Shown here: positions 52,040 to 62,559 of the stretch, piece after piece | Position numbering within the stretch: position 1 is the first letter of the stretch | How the letters are laid out: each line of letters begins with the position of its first letter | Source of the DNA: Leptidea sinapis | Lineage: Eukaryota; Arthropoda; Insecta; Lepidoptera; Pieridae | Assembly: GCF_905404315.1 (NCBI RefSeq) | Contig: NC_066311.1 | Span: 5,952,001 to 6,016,000 of the forward strand | Reading direction: 5' to 3' | DNA: 64,000 nucleotides | Notes under the pieces: model-generated | The model's input: the letters and a program-made list of their open reading frames with translations, nothing else | Databases searched by the model: none | What the model was told of the DNA's origin: nothing | Made by a program: the position numbers and the translations under genes

Positions 52040-54927
52040 CTAGGGTGCGGGCCGCTGGCCATCGTCAGAGTGACGAGTGCCAGTGGTTTGCGGTGGTTGA
52101 CCGCGCCTACGCCTGCGAAGGCGGTGTGTGCGTGTCTGTGTCGGTGTTTGTGTGGGTGTCGCGTTCGCGATGGTGATGTCGTCATCCGGGTCTACCGTTA
52201 CGTGACTGGGACGTCTTATTGGGTTGAGACTATGGTGAAGGGGGGTGTACCCGCATGCCTTCCTAACCAAGATGTTGGGATGGTTAGGCGCCTTGTCAAA
52301 GAAGCGTCGCGAGATCTCTTTAAAGTGTTGAGCTATCGTCGGAAGCTCTAGGTCGCGGTGAAGGTCAACGTTTCGGATGAACCACGGGGCTCCGGTTGCC
52401 ATGCGCATGAATTTATTTTGAACTACTTGCAAACGACGTAAGAAGCTCGGTCGGATCTGCGCGAAAACGACGCTTGCGTATGACAGTATGGGCCGTACGA
52501 TGGTTTTGTACAGCGTCACTTTGTGTTTGAGCGGAAGTTTGCTTCGCCCAAACACAAGTGGATAAAGGCGACTGAGGCCAAATCGGGCTCTATTGCATAC
52601 CGTATCAATATGTTTCTTGAAGTTCATATTGCTGTTGAACGTGACTCCTAAGTATTTGTAATCCTTCACCCACGGTATGGGTTAATTAATGACGTCGGTC
52701 GGTCGTTTCTTAGCGCGGATGCTATTCGCGTTACCGAAGAGTACCGCTGCACTCTTGGTGGGGTTCACTTCAATCCGCCATTTTCTGAACCAGTTGCCTA
52801 GTTCATCGACGGCGGCTTGAAGCACTTTAATGTTCCTGCTCAAGGTTGAGCGGTTCAATAGAGCGGAGCCAAAGTAGAGTGCCGTATCGTCAGCGTACTG
52901 AGCGAGCTGGACACTCGGAAACTTGGGAATGTCGCTCGTGAAGAGCGAGAAAAGAGTGGGAGAGAGGACTGAACCCTGTGGCACGCCAGACCTGATGGGT
53001 CTGCGTGAGGATAGGGTGCCCTCTACTCGATATCGGAAGGAGCGATCAGTAAGGTAGGCTCGTATGATGCGCACGAGACTGTCTGGCACTCCCAGTTGAT
53101 ACAGCTTGAATACTAAGCCGTTGTGCCATACCTTGTCGAATGCCTTCGCGACATCGAAAAATACGGCTGCCGTGGTAGCGTGAAGTTGACGCCGTACGAG
53201 AATGTACTCGGTGAGTCGGTGAGCCTGCTGGGGACACGAGTGAGCGGTTCTGAATCCGAACTGTATGTCGGGTATCAGGTTGAGCTCCGCGATGTAATGA
53301 TTAAGACGCGCGAGAATTAATCTTTCGTAAAGTTTCCCGATCGAGTTAATTAAGCTAATAGGCCTATAGCTACTCGGATTAGCTTTAGGTTTATTGGGTT
53401 TTGGGATACCGATAACAATGGAATCTTTCCATTGTTCGGGGAACGCGCTATTAGACAATAGAATATTAAAAATGGTAACCAATAAAGTAATAAGAGTCGA
53501 GGGTAGGATTTTAAGAACCCTATTGTTTATAGTGTCGGGCCCCGGGGCCTTCTTGGAGTGAAGCTCCTTAATGATTAACTTCACCTCTTCGTAAGAGGTG
53601 GGTTTTATTACATCGCCTGAAGGGCTCAGAGCAGAGCGACGTTCAACTTCACGATCAACTTCGTCAACGTGTGTCGGGTCGGCTGCTGCATTTGGAGAGC
53701 ACTGACTCTCAAGACTATCGGCGAGGCATTCAGCCTTCTCATCGTCATCGAGCGCCGGCTGCAGTCCCGGTCTGTCCAAAGGAGGCATGACAGTGGGCGG
53801 CTCCTGTTTGAACGCGCGAGGCAGCTTCCAGAAAGCCACATGTGATGGCTTAAGGTTGCCGAGCAAGCGGTCCCAACGTTCGCCGCGGAGTTCCGCGATA
53901 CGTTCCCGTACCACCCGCTGTAGGTAGCGGAGGTGGCGCCTATTCTCGACCGACGGATACCTGTCGTAAAGTCTAGTGGCTCTGTGCTTCTGTGTGAGTA
54001 AGTTCCTGACCTCTGGAGGCAGGTTTAGGCGATGCGGTTGTATCGTCGGAACCTGCCTGGAGCAGGCCTTGATCCTATTCTGTATATGTGACGTCACATG
54101 AGAGATAGCACTGTGAGCCGTGTCGACCGAGTCGATGACGTCCGGTATAAGGTCAAGGTCGTCGGACTTGATAGACTCGAGATCCTTTTCCAGCCGTTGC
54201 CAGTCGATCACTGTTTTCGTCGGTGGTTGAAAATTGACCGGTGGGCCTAGATTTAGGACGACGGGCCGGTGGTCTGACTCTAATTCGTGAAAAACCTCGA
54301 TTGAATTTACATTGAGCGTTACGTTCTTAAATAACGCAACGTCTAGAATGTCGGGTCGGTGCGCGACGTTATCCGGATAATGTGTTGGTTCGTCGGGTGC
54401 TATTACTGAAAAGTTCAGCGTGTCTGTCAGCGAATCTAATAAGATTCCGTTTCTATTTGTGGCTCTACTGTTCCATCTGGAGTGTTTGGCGTTAAGATCG
54501 CCACCCACTATGACTGCAGCCCCGTGGCCGAGTAATGCTTCTATATCTGTGTATAATACTTTTTTGTTGGGCGGAAGATAAGCTGAAATAACAGTGATCG
54601 GCTGGTGATTCGCCATACTGACCCGGATGGCAGAGGCCTCGATGTTAGTGAGGACCGGAGGATCTATAGGTATAAAGTGTAGAGACCTTTGTAAATGAGG
54701 GTGCCGCCCATACGGGTGGTGCGATCATTCCTGACTAAGTTATAATTAGCGATACGCGGATCGCGTATACATGGTTTTAGAAATGTCTCTTGCACTATGA
54801 ATAGGTCTAATTGATGTTCGTGAGCGAACTCCTTCACCAAGTCTAGTTGAGGCTTAAGGCCTTGGGCGTTAAAATACGCTATACGGAGCGTATGTGGTTT
54901 AACCCGTCCGCTTACGTAATTAGGCAT
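52040..54927 (-). pseudogene. Jk-B ORF2: endonuclease-reverse transcriptase, two lesions
   Basis: Begins MPNYVSGRVKPH (54927). Breaks at 54664 (GTLIYKGLYTLYL, stop), same place as in Jk-A. A 644-codon frame (54616-52682) follows: VISAYLPPNKK, VIVGGDLNAKHSRWNSR, LESDHRPVVLNL (endonuclease end), linker, RT PKPNKPKANPSSYRPISL, FFDVAKAFDKVWHNGL, SGVPQGSVLSPTLFSL, QYADDTALYF. After KRPTDVIN a TAA, due to 13 bases being replaced by 4, ends it. The thumb continues in frame (MKDYKYLGVTFNSNMNFKKH) to 52040. No RNase H. Best-preserved reverse transcriptase core in the window. Confidence 0.9.
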
Positions 54928-55476
54928 CGCGAATGTTTTTATACTTTCGCCCTATATTGGTGAGGGCACGGAATATTTTGCCGTTGTCTGCCATAACTTG
55001 CAGGAGCGACGGCGGGTCGTCCCGGACAGCATCGAGCCTGCTGGCCAGGGCTGTGATTTCATCAATGTCGAACAGCTCTGACAGTTCGAACATGAAGGCA
55101 AAGGTGCTGCCGCCTTTGTTACCTGTTGCCGCGGACGCGGGCGCCGGTGGCCTCGGTTGCGGGACCGACGCCGCCGGGCGGGACGCTAGCGGTGGCCGGA
55201 GGGGCGCGGGGACCGCGAGAGTGGCCTCTGTGGCAGCGTTGGCAGCCGGAGGAGACCTCGCCCAGGCGTTTACCTTCGGAGGCGGCGCAGGTTTGAAGGT
55301 CGGAGTGAACTCCACCTTCTCTGCTCTGCCTTGCGGCTGGCGGCGCCCTGGGTGACGCTTGTGTTTGGGTGCCTTGGGACACCCGCGATAGCTCGCGGGG
55401 TGCCCCTTCTCCCCGCACAAGACGCAGGCCGGGGGCTCCGCGCATTGCGCTGGTCGAGGGCACTCCGGCGTGCCAT
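54920..55476 (-). pseudogene. Jk-B ORF1, C-terminal part
   Basis: Open from within the zinc-knuckle region (CAGCGEKGHPASYRGC-type reading, here CGEKGHPASYRGCPKAPK) through a Pro/Ala-rich tail to ELSELFDIDEITALASRL and KYKNIRDA, stop at 54920. The 5' cut removes the N-terminus. Overlaps ORF2 by ATGCCTAA (8 nt), an arrangement suited to coupled translation. In the segment shared with Jk-A it lacks Jk-A's stop. Confidence 0.8.
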
Positions 55477-55482
55477 GGTAAT

Positions 55483-55492
55483 TTAATTTGCT
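55483..55492. repeat. Jk-B target-site duplication (right)
   Basis: TTAATTTGCT. Confidence 0.75.
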
Positions 55493-55839
55493 ATGATGAT
55501 CGCCAATCTCCGCTGAGGAGATGTCACAGGAAGAAAAAGAAGAATGGATAGATATAAGTTTGTTTTGAATTGAGAACTTTTTCTTTTTTCATTTTTTGTA
55601 ATAAAACAGAGCATACAATAAAACTTTACATCTTAATACTAAGTTGTCGCTCGCAATTACAAAATTACATCATCTGATTTTGGACAACGTCAGTTAAAAT
55701 TAATTACAGTATGCTTAATTGATGGGTATGAGCAATGATATTTGGTGAAGTAGAGAATGAGATATGTGAAGAATGAATATGTATAAATTTAGTTTTTTGA
55801 GCATTTACTACTAGGCCACATCGTGAGCCCATTTAGACA
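55493..55839. other. Unassigned DNA
   Basis: No supported feature. Confidence 0.45.
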
Positions 55840-56240
55840 ATAGAGTTAAGTTATTTTGCATATTTATTTGTGTAGCTTCTAGGTCCTTATGGGCTACTTT
55901 ATAAGGCATGTGCCATCAGCAAATCGGTAAACTGAGCCTGAAGTTATAATGTTACACATATCATTAACATAGCGTAAATACTCCGTAGGTCTAATGATCG
56001 AACCCTGAGGTGTTCCCTTATTTATTGGGATCATGTTGCTAAAGGTATTGGCTACTTTGACAGCCATACATATACATGGTAACACTTTATTAAATCTAGA
56101 AGCAGCCCTTGTATGCCATTTCTTGCTATTTTGTCAAATAGTATTTTACAATAATATTATATTATATCAAAAGCTCTGCTACAATCAATAAATAGGCCTA
56201 AAATAAGAAGTTTATCATTAAGCAATCTATTTACATCTGT
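55840..56240 (-). pseudogene. Non-LTR reverse transcriptase fragment
   Basis: Minus strand: VNRLLNDKLLILGLFIDCSR-AFD (motif A), then KGTPQGSIIRPTEYLRYVND (motif B, usually GPTLFL.Y.ND) and VYRFADGTCLIK (motif C, YADD changed to FADG). The second catalytic Asp is Gly, so it is dead. A CR1/Jockey-like family unlike Jk. Could be an internal part of LINE-I, untested. Confidence 0.65.
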
Positions 56241-57160
56241 AAATGTTCACAATAACTGCATGACAATATTAGCTGACTCAATATTGCAGTTTATAAAATA
56301 CAGCCCGTTGATGGACTACAAAAGAGTATAAAGTCTTGAAGTGATGGAATCAGGTAAAAAATTCCAACACTTAAATATATTTTACATTACTATTACAAGT
56401 AAATGCTTCATAATTATATTTAACAATTTATAGTATGTATTACTGTGCTTTAAAATATTCGCTATAGAGTTAATTTTATTTCTAAGAATATTAAAAGGAT
56501 AGAGTTAGCTTCTGCTGGAAAATGAGTAGTTAGAATTTAACTACTAAGACGGAGATGGGAAAGTCTGGTTTATAGCTAAGATTTGCGTGTGCCGCACTCG
56601 CCATAAGTCTGTTCTCTTAAACTTAGTTCGTAAAGATTAAACTTAAGTATTCATCCTATAAAAGTCTGACGTTGATCTACCTTAGTCTTGATGTACGTAG
56701 CAATATTGAGACTAAAACTACTTATAACTATAGAAACGAAGAGTTACATGATGAACAAAAATAGACCTTACCAAAGAAAACCACACTTCCAGTCTATCTT
56801 ATTACTCTGCTTGCGAGGCTTTGACTCATAAATTTAAGTAACTTAGAAAAGTATTTGTAAATAGTTAAAAGTAAACAAAAAAGCTACATAAAATGTTACT
56901 CTAAACTGCAGGAACTTAATACAATTAATTTCAGAGTAGGTGGATACCAAACCAATTTTAACTGTCACATATAAGCAATTAGTTATTTGTCAGGCAATAT
57001 TGTTATGAACCCCATGCTCAGTTTTTTGTAAAACCTACCACGATTTTCTATGAATAATTGCCTTGCTAGTTCTACAACTGGGTATGGCAATTTTGTTGAG
57101 CCTTGTGTTAAAGCTTTGCAGTTATTATTTGTTAGTTAGTTATTTGTGTTATTTGATATG
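56241..57160. other. Unassigned AT-rich DNA
   Basis: No supported feature. Possibly contains 5' remains of the RT fragment. Confidence 0.45.
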
Positions 57161-57350
57161 CAATTTAAACTATGTTGAATAGCATCCCTGATGATACCAT
57201 TCGAAAAGAACAATCGTGTTGTTTGATAAGACAATTTAAACTATGTTTAATAGAATCCCTAATGATACCATTCGAAAAGAGCAATCATTTTGTTTGATAA
57301 GACAATTTAAACTATGTTTAATAGCATCCGTAATGATACCATTGATACCA
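57161..57350 (+). repeat. 71-bp minisatellite, ~2.7 units
   Basis: CAATTTAAACTATGTT starts at 57161, 57232 and 57303 (period 71). Each unit carries AATGATACCATTCGAAAAGA. The third unit is interrupted by an SR-A copy. Confidence 0.85.
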
Positions 57351-57475
57351 GTGCGAGGCTCCTTTGCACAGGATGCCGGCTAGAATATGGGTATCACAAC
57401 GGCGCCTATTTATGCCGTGTAGTAGTAATGTGTAAACATTGTTCCGGTCTGAAGGGCATCGTAGCTAGTGAATAC
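57351..57475 (+). mobile_element. SR-A, 3'-truncated copy
   Basis: ACCAGTGCGAGGCTCCTTTG to GTAGCTAGTGAATACAAGC: the first ~125 bases only, joined to the minisatellite. Loss of the 3' end is unusual for this A-tailed family and implies later deletion. Confidence 0.75.
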
Positions 57476-57705
57476 AAGCAATGATGGTCGTGATTACTAT
57501 ACATAATTAGTAATCGCATCCAATAAATACCATGATTTATTAACTATTTGATTTATTTCATTTTCAATTTTTCTCGAATGATACTTTATAAGATGATAGA
57601 CATATAAAATTTGTTAATTATAAATGGACTACCTCTGTTCTGGTATTAAGTGTAAAAATTTGATTTGGACCAACATTTATCTTGCCAAATCAAACATTTC
57701 TATCA
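57476..57705. other. Unassigned AT-rich DNA
   Basis: No supported feature. Confidence 0.45.
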
Positions 57706-57711
57706 AATTAT

Positions 57712-57738
57712 TGTGGCGCGGGTTCAATTCCCGCATCA
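57712..57738 (+). repeat. Isolated tRNA T-arm-like segment
   Basis: GCGGGTTCAATTCCCGC is a perfect T-arm with B box, followed by ATCATAAA, recalling the ends of the tRNA-like repeats at 15767 and 61559. No D or anticodon arm. Confidence 0.45.
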
Positions 57739-57954
57739 TAAATATTGGTACAAAAATTATTATGTAGGTAATAAATGATGTGCCATCTAGTTTTTTAAAT
57801 TTGAAGTACCGATTACTTTGACTCTACTACTACCGACTACTCAAAGGTAGAATGATATTAATTTTTTTGACAGGAAGTTGAAATTTGCAAAATGTGTCCA
57901 CTAAATGCTCGAATTGAAAACTTACTTTACTTTTTCGAATGGGGAGTTTTTGAC

Positions 57955-58200
57955 TTACAATAAGTGATATTATATTATCCTGTTTTGAATTGGAGGTCGG
58001 AGCTGTGATTTGAGCCCATTGGATTATTTAATGGAGATAATATTTCAAGCGGTGAAACATGAAATCGAAGTTTCCATTGAAGAGATTCAAGCCAAAAGTA
58101 TCGATGATGTACTGAAAAATTGGGTTGATCGGATAGGGTACTGCCGAGCCAGTCGTGATAGTGATATGAATGATATTGTGTTCCATTCTTAAATGACAAA
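57955..58200 (+). pseudogene. Mariner transposase C-terminal fragment
   Basis: Frame ending at 58192: DLSPLDYLMEIIFQAVKHEI, then IDDVLKNWVDRIGYCRASRD and NDIVFHS. The DLSPLDY block carries the last catalytic Asp of mariner-type enzymes, and the VFHS end is typical. A polyadenylation-like CAATAAAACAATATAAA follows. N-terminus and other catalytic residues are missing. A different piece (24525) has the N-terminus. Confidence 0.75.
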
Positions 58201-58914
58201 GTTCAACCTTTCCAATAAAACAATATAAATTTTAAAAAATAATCACAAGTTTTTTTATAGCCGATTCAAATTAAATATACTAGATGGCCCACTGTTATAA
58301 TCAAATATATTTTTGTACCTGATAATAAAGGACATCGCCAGAATTGGGCCTAAACTGTACACAAATGCCACATACATGAACAAATACTAGATTTTTTTCT
58401 GATTAAGTATCACATTAAATAATATAAACTTTCTATGGGGATTAGCTGAAAACTAATTAATATCAATTGAACTATTAAGTTTATCTAAATCCATAACTGT
58501 GACAGTTGACTTTACTGCTCTGGGTTCCGGTGTTTTGAGCTAGATAATAAAAAAAATCATTAAAACGATTCTTATAACTTATACATTTAATAAAAATGTT
58601 GTACAGCCCTGATATAAGACGATTTATAACCTCGCAATCACTCGCACGACGTTATTACATCTCGTTCAAACTCCCATTATTGTTACAGGATTATAACTTC
58701 TAAGGCGTATGAGAACATTACAATTTTCCCATTGAAATTCATTGTTCGAATGTTTATCTGAACGTTAATGGGACGTTGAAGAATGTAGTCGTTTGTTTTT
58801 TCTACGACGATTATCAGAGGCTACTTTTCGAAGGGAAAATAAAATTGTTTTGTAATCTACAAAAGATAGAAGCGTTACCTATCATTAGATAACTGAACAA
58901 AACTATTTTCTTAT
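58201..58914. other. Unassigned AT-rich DNA
   Basis: No supported feature. Confidence 0.5.
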
Positions 58915-59830
58915 AACCCACACACACATAGCTCTGTTCCCGTCGGGGTAGGCTCTGTCCTTACGAACCTCACGCACTTGCCCTACATTCACTACTCTTT
59001 TCATACACGCTCGCCGGTTCCGGGTGCTTCAGACTTTTCCTTTTTTCAAAGCGTCCTCAATTTGGTCTACAAATGTTCCACGAGGTCTCCCGCGACCGAC
59101 TAGCCCACACACATTTGCCTTATATATTTTATAAGTAATTATGTCTTCACACATTCGCTCCACATGTTCAAACCATTTCAGCATCCCTTTCTCAGTCCTT
59201 GTCACAACATCTTATTTCAGACCACAGCGCGCTCGTATTACCGCATTCGGAATTCTATCAATCAGTCTCACCCAACACATACTACGCAGTGATTGCATCT
59301 CATCTGCGATAATTCTGCTTTAATGCTTCTTCTGCCATACTCAACTCTCACTTCCGTACTTTTACGTGGTGACAAGCACTCCAATGTGGACAGCCATTCG
59401 CGCTTCTGCCCCTCGGCACAGTCTGGCTGTTCATAAAGGCATGCAGCGCTCCATTCACACAGTTTCCCACAGTCAATCTGCTTTCAATATCTCCTTCATA
59501 TTTTCCGTTTCATGTAAACATGCTACCCAAATATACAAATTCTGTAACTTATTCTACCATCTCATCTTCAATCGTAAATTTACACTCAGTCAAACTTTCG
59601 TCCTTCTCAAATACCATCACAATCATCTTTCCTCACCTCTCACTTTAAAGCTCTCGTTCAAACAGTCCATCATTTGTTGCAACTCATTCGCCCATGATGC
59701 AAAAATGACTTGATTATCGGCGTACAAGACACACTTAAGAAACAACCCTTCCATATTGATCCCACATTGCATTTCTCTCACATTTTCTTATAATGAATTC
59801 CCTGTCTATTTTACTAAAGGTGTAATATGT
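58915..59830 (-). pseudogene. Non-LTR reverse transcriptase, C-terminal half
   Basis: Minus strand, many frame breaks: VLYADNQVIFASWANELQQM (motif C with YADN, second Asp changed, ~59720), then FVYLGSMFT, NCVNGALHAFM, a WFGHVERM-equivalent stretch, CVWASRSRETSWN (usually GRGRPR) and a C-terminal SLPRRE. Order matches an RTE-like ORF common in Lepidoptera. Inactive through the D-to-N change and frameshifts. Confidence 0.68.
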
Positions 59831-60138
59831 CTGCCCGCAGGTTCGCCCGATGATCCAAGGAAGCAATAATTACGCTGTTTAAAGCCTACTGTCAAACCTT
59901 CTACATACCTATAAATTACACTCAAAAGGCACTATAGTTTCAGGATACTGTTGGGCTTGCCGCGGTTTTGTTCGGTGTCAGGCATGTTTGCTGAAACACA
60001 GATGGATGTTTTCTATGCCATGATAAGGAAAATGACGTCATATGTCCTGGCAAGGCTGCGTTCGAGCTCTAACAATATCCTGAATATGAAAGAGGGAGAA
60101 CTAGATTCGCCAATATTTCAGCGATTCATTTAAGTTAA
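59831..60138 (+). pseudogene. Non-LTR RT C-terminal end
   Basis: Plus frames: QEAIITLFKAYCQTFY, then LLGLPRFCSVSGMFAETQMD and VFYAMIRKMTSYVLARLRSS with ILNM to the stop at 60133. The GLPRFCSASGMFAE signature recurs at the end of one lepidopteran LINE family. Opposite strand to the RT fragment beside it, so they are separate events. Confidence 0.62.
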
Positions 60139-60278
60139 AAATGAATAGTATGGCAATGTAAACACGCTGTCCCAGGTTTTCCGACGTTATTATGTACCCT
60201 ATTATGAATTATATTACTTGACTTTTCAACTTCTGATTCGTTATTAAAATTTTAATTGTTAATAAAATATATATAAGA
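60139..60278. other. Unassigned AT-rich DNA
   Basis: No supported feature. Confidence 0.5.
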
Positions 60279-60581
60279 TGACCTATATAGCCCAGTTGTT
60301 AGTGACTCTTCCCACTTAGCTAGAGCTTCCGGGTTCGAATCCCAGAAGGTGCAAACATTTACATGATGAATACTGATGTTTGTGTAAGTATTTTGTATTA
60401 AATATATCATTGTCTTGTTGTACCCACAGCTACAGGCTCTGCCTAGTTTAGGGCAAGATAATTTGTGTAAGAATGTGTTAATATTATTATATTATATTGT
60501 AACATACTAACACAGTTTTTAAGACTGTAACTGACAAAATATGGGCCTCTGTTGCCTCAATAAAGAAATTATTATTATTCC
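60279..60581 (+). mobile_element. tRNA-derived SINE
   Basis: The tRNA-like head (60279-60352) has an A-box region TATAGCCCAGTTGTTAGTG and B box GGTTCGAATCC (60332-60342). The body TGATGTTTGTGTAAGTATTT, TACCCACAGCTACAGGCTC follows. The 3' end GCCTCAATAAAGAAATTATT closes with an ATT repeat. This matches the standard SINE plan of Pol III head, LINE-related tail and microsatellite end. Confidence 0.78.
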
Positions 60582-61226
60582 TTACTAGATTTTATTTTGC
60601 AAGGCTGCATAGTTACCCAGAGACCTAAGCAGAAAAGCCTTATACAAATATACAATTAACACCACCAAACGATTTACAAGCTGTACCGTCGGCAAAACAA
60701 AACTGGCTTTATATATATAATCATATAATATGTCAAGCCTATATTTTCCTAAAGCTTCAACGATTTGCGCCTAAAACAAACATAATTTCATATTAAACTC
60801 GGTGATATATCTGATCCAAGTTAAACATTGGCATAAATCATCTTTATACTTTGCTCTCATCAATCTTGGAGAGTAATTGGGCGTCGTATCTTCTGCTCAA
60901 CTTCCATAATATGATCGACTTGGTACCATTTCGCTTATAAATAATATTACTCTCGTTATTTTACTCCTATCTTCTGCCGTGTTACTGTGCAAAATATGAA
61001 TGCATTTCTTATTATACTTGGCTTGATTTAATTTAAGATTGTCTTGACGTTGCGAATTTTATAAAAGCTGATTAAAGGCCAATAGCCGTCGTCTAGCTTA
61101 CAAATTATGGTAAATTGTGAATCCCTTAAGAAATTCCCAGATCGACCAGTTATTAAATTTCGAATGTAAACAGTGCGTAAATACTGAGACTACAATTAAT
61201 AAAATATGTATTATTGTAATATATTA
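60582..61226. other. Unassigned AT-rich DNA
   Basis: No supported feature. Confidence 0.5.
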
Positions 61227-61484
61227 TTACACAAATAAAACTGAAAACAAAATTTTATGAACGATGCGGGACTCGAACCCGCGACCTCTTGCATTCCGTG
61301 CGAGCGCTCTTTCCAGCTGAGCCAACCGTTCGAGTGACGTATCGTTCATAAAATCTTGTATGATTTCTTCAACTCTGAGGTTGTGGCTTCATCTACAGGA
61401 TCTACTTTACAATTGATAGCCTGCTCAACCTCAATATTTGCATATTAGGAAATTGACTTGAGATGTCGCTCTTGCAAATATAAA
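61227..61484 (-). repeat. tRNA-bearing repeat, copy 2
   Basis: TTACACAAATAAAACTGAAA (61227-61246) opens the unit. The tRNA-like part follows, then blocks shared with 15613-15766: TGTGGCTTCATCTACAGGAT, CAACCTCAATATTTGCATAT, TTGACTTGAGATGTCGCTCT. Confidence 0.7.
61259..61331 (-). tRNA. tRNA-like sequence, 73 nt (copy 2)
   Basis: Minus: acceptor GAACGGT/ATCGTTC (7 pairs, one wobble), D-arm GGCTCAGCTGGAAAGAGC, anticodon stem CTCGC/GCAAG (one mismatch), loop ACGGAAT, T-arm CGCGG-TTCGAGT-CCCGC with wobble. Position 33 is C, as in the other copies. The acceptor is better than in copy 1. An outer pair ATTTTATGAACGAT/ATCGTTCATAAAAT (61252-61265, 61338-61351) encloses the tRNA. Confidence 0.55.
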
Positions 61485-61745
61485 CAATTTATGTTTTTAA
61501 AGTGATAACCCTCACTTCTAGGATTGATACACAAATAAAACTGAAAACAAAATTTTATGAACGATGCGGGAGTTGAACCCGCGGCGTCTCGCGTTCCGTG
61601 CGAGCGCTCTTTCCAACTGAGCCAACCGTTCGAGTGACGTATCTTTTATAAAATCTTGTAAGCTTTGTTAAACTCTCAAGTTTCAGTTTTATTTGTGTAA
61701 TTAATCCCAGAAGTGATATCACTTTAAAAACATTACAAATAATGC
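61485..61745. mobile_element. Inverted-repeat element enclosing a tRNA-like sequence
   Basis: Arms 61485-61546 and 61681-61745 are inverted: TTTTTAAAGTGATA..., a perfect 19-bp inner part TACACAAATAAAACTGAAA / TTTCAGTTTTATTTGTGTA. The tRNA-like copy 3 sits in the centre. Small enough (~260 bp) for a MITE, but no transposase family can be assigned. Confidence 0.62.
61559..61631 (-). tRNA. tRNA-like sequence, 73 nt (copy 3)
   Basis: Minus: acceptor GAACGGT/ATCGTTC, D-arm GGCTCAGTTGGAAAGAGC, perfect anticodon stem CTCGC/GCGAG, loop ACGGAAC, T-arm GCGGG-TTCAACT-CCCGC. The best-folded of the three. C33 again argues against a normal translating tRNA. Starts exactly 300 bp from copy 2. Confidence 0.6.
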
Positions 61746-62035
61746 ATTTTTTTTAAATAACATTAATTTGTCATAAAAAATAAATGCTTTTTAATTTACA
61801 ACAGAACTTATAGCCAGGATCGTTAAGACCCAATTCGTGCTCTTAATCTTATTAATTAGTAAAAAATTTTGTTTAATACCAAGATTAGCTGAAGATATTA
61901 ATGTTTAATAGCTGCTAATTTAAGCCAAGTTCAACGAAGGAGTAAGTTGTCAATAGATTTATATTATTTTAGGTGAATAGTTTCTGTATTTTCCGCGTTT
62001 TGGGAACTGATTCCCTTTACTTCATTTGTACTTCA
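61746..62035. other. Unassigned AT-rich DNA
   Basis: No supported feature. Confidence 0.5.
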
Positions 62036-62322
62036 TTATGCCGGCTAGATTATGGGTACCACAACGGCACCTATTTCTTCCGTGAAGCAGTAGTGTGTAA
62101 GCATTACTGTTTCGGTCTGAAGGGCGCCGTAGCTAGTGAAATTACTGGGCAAATGAGACTTGACATCTTATGTCTCAAGGTAACGAGATAAGTTCTAGTG
62201 CCGCTCAGAATATTTGGGTCTTTCAAGATTCCTGCACTGCATTGTAATGGGCAGGGCGTATCAATTACCATCAGCTGAATGTCCTGCTCGTCTCGTCCCT
62301 TATTTTCATTAAAAAAAAAATA
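62036..62322 (+). mobile_element. SR-A short interspersed repeat
   Basis: ATTATGCCGGCTAGATTATG to CGTCCCTTATTTTCATTAAA. The second hairpin arm is deleted (TTCCTGCACTGC). Confidence 0.82.
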
Positions 62323-62559
62323 CATTTTATTTTCATGTCCCAAATATATGAGTAATCTATAAAAAGTAATACTCCGATATTCTGCCTCTCTTGAATAATT
62401 ACTACATTTTAAAGAAACATTTATTTAAAGGCGTTTTTTTATTTGTAAAAAAAAATTAACGCTTTTTCTTCTGTTTTATCTACGTAAATATTTTTTACTT
62501 AACAATGATTAACAAATAAATAAATATGAAACATGCCACGAAATACATCATAGTTAAAG
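62323..62559. other. Unassigned AT-rich DNA
   Basis: No supported feature. Confidence 0.5.

Larger units (their letters stand above)
51443..55482 (-). mobile_element. Jk-B: 5'-truncated Jockey-type retrotransposon
   Basis: 4.0 kb on minus, poly(A) as T-rich run at 51447-51472, TSD of 10 bp. Truncated inside ORF1. It matches Jk-A in long stretches including the CA-rich 3' UTR. It retains the RT active site absent from Jk-A, but shares the endonuclease frameshift and has a stop after RT. Confidence 0.9.

Noticed and set aside
51932..52351. 139-codon plus-strand frame (also at 32880-33297)
   Set aside because: Antisense of the Jockey ORF2 C-terminus and GT-rich 3' UTR; present in both copies only because the element is.
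54933..55355. 140-codon plus-strand frame rich in Ala/Gly
   Set aside because: Antisense of the Pro/Ala-rich tail of Jk-B ORF1.
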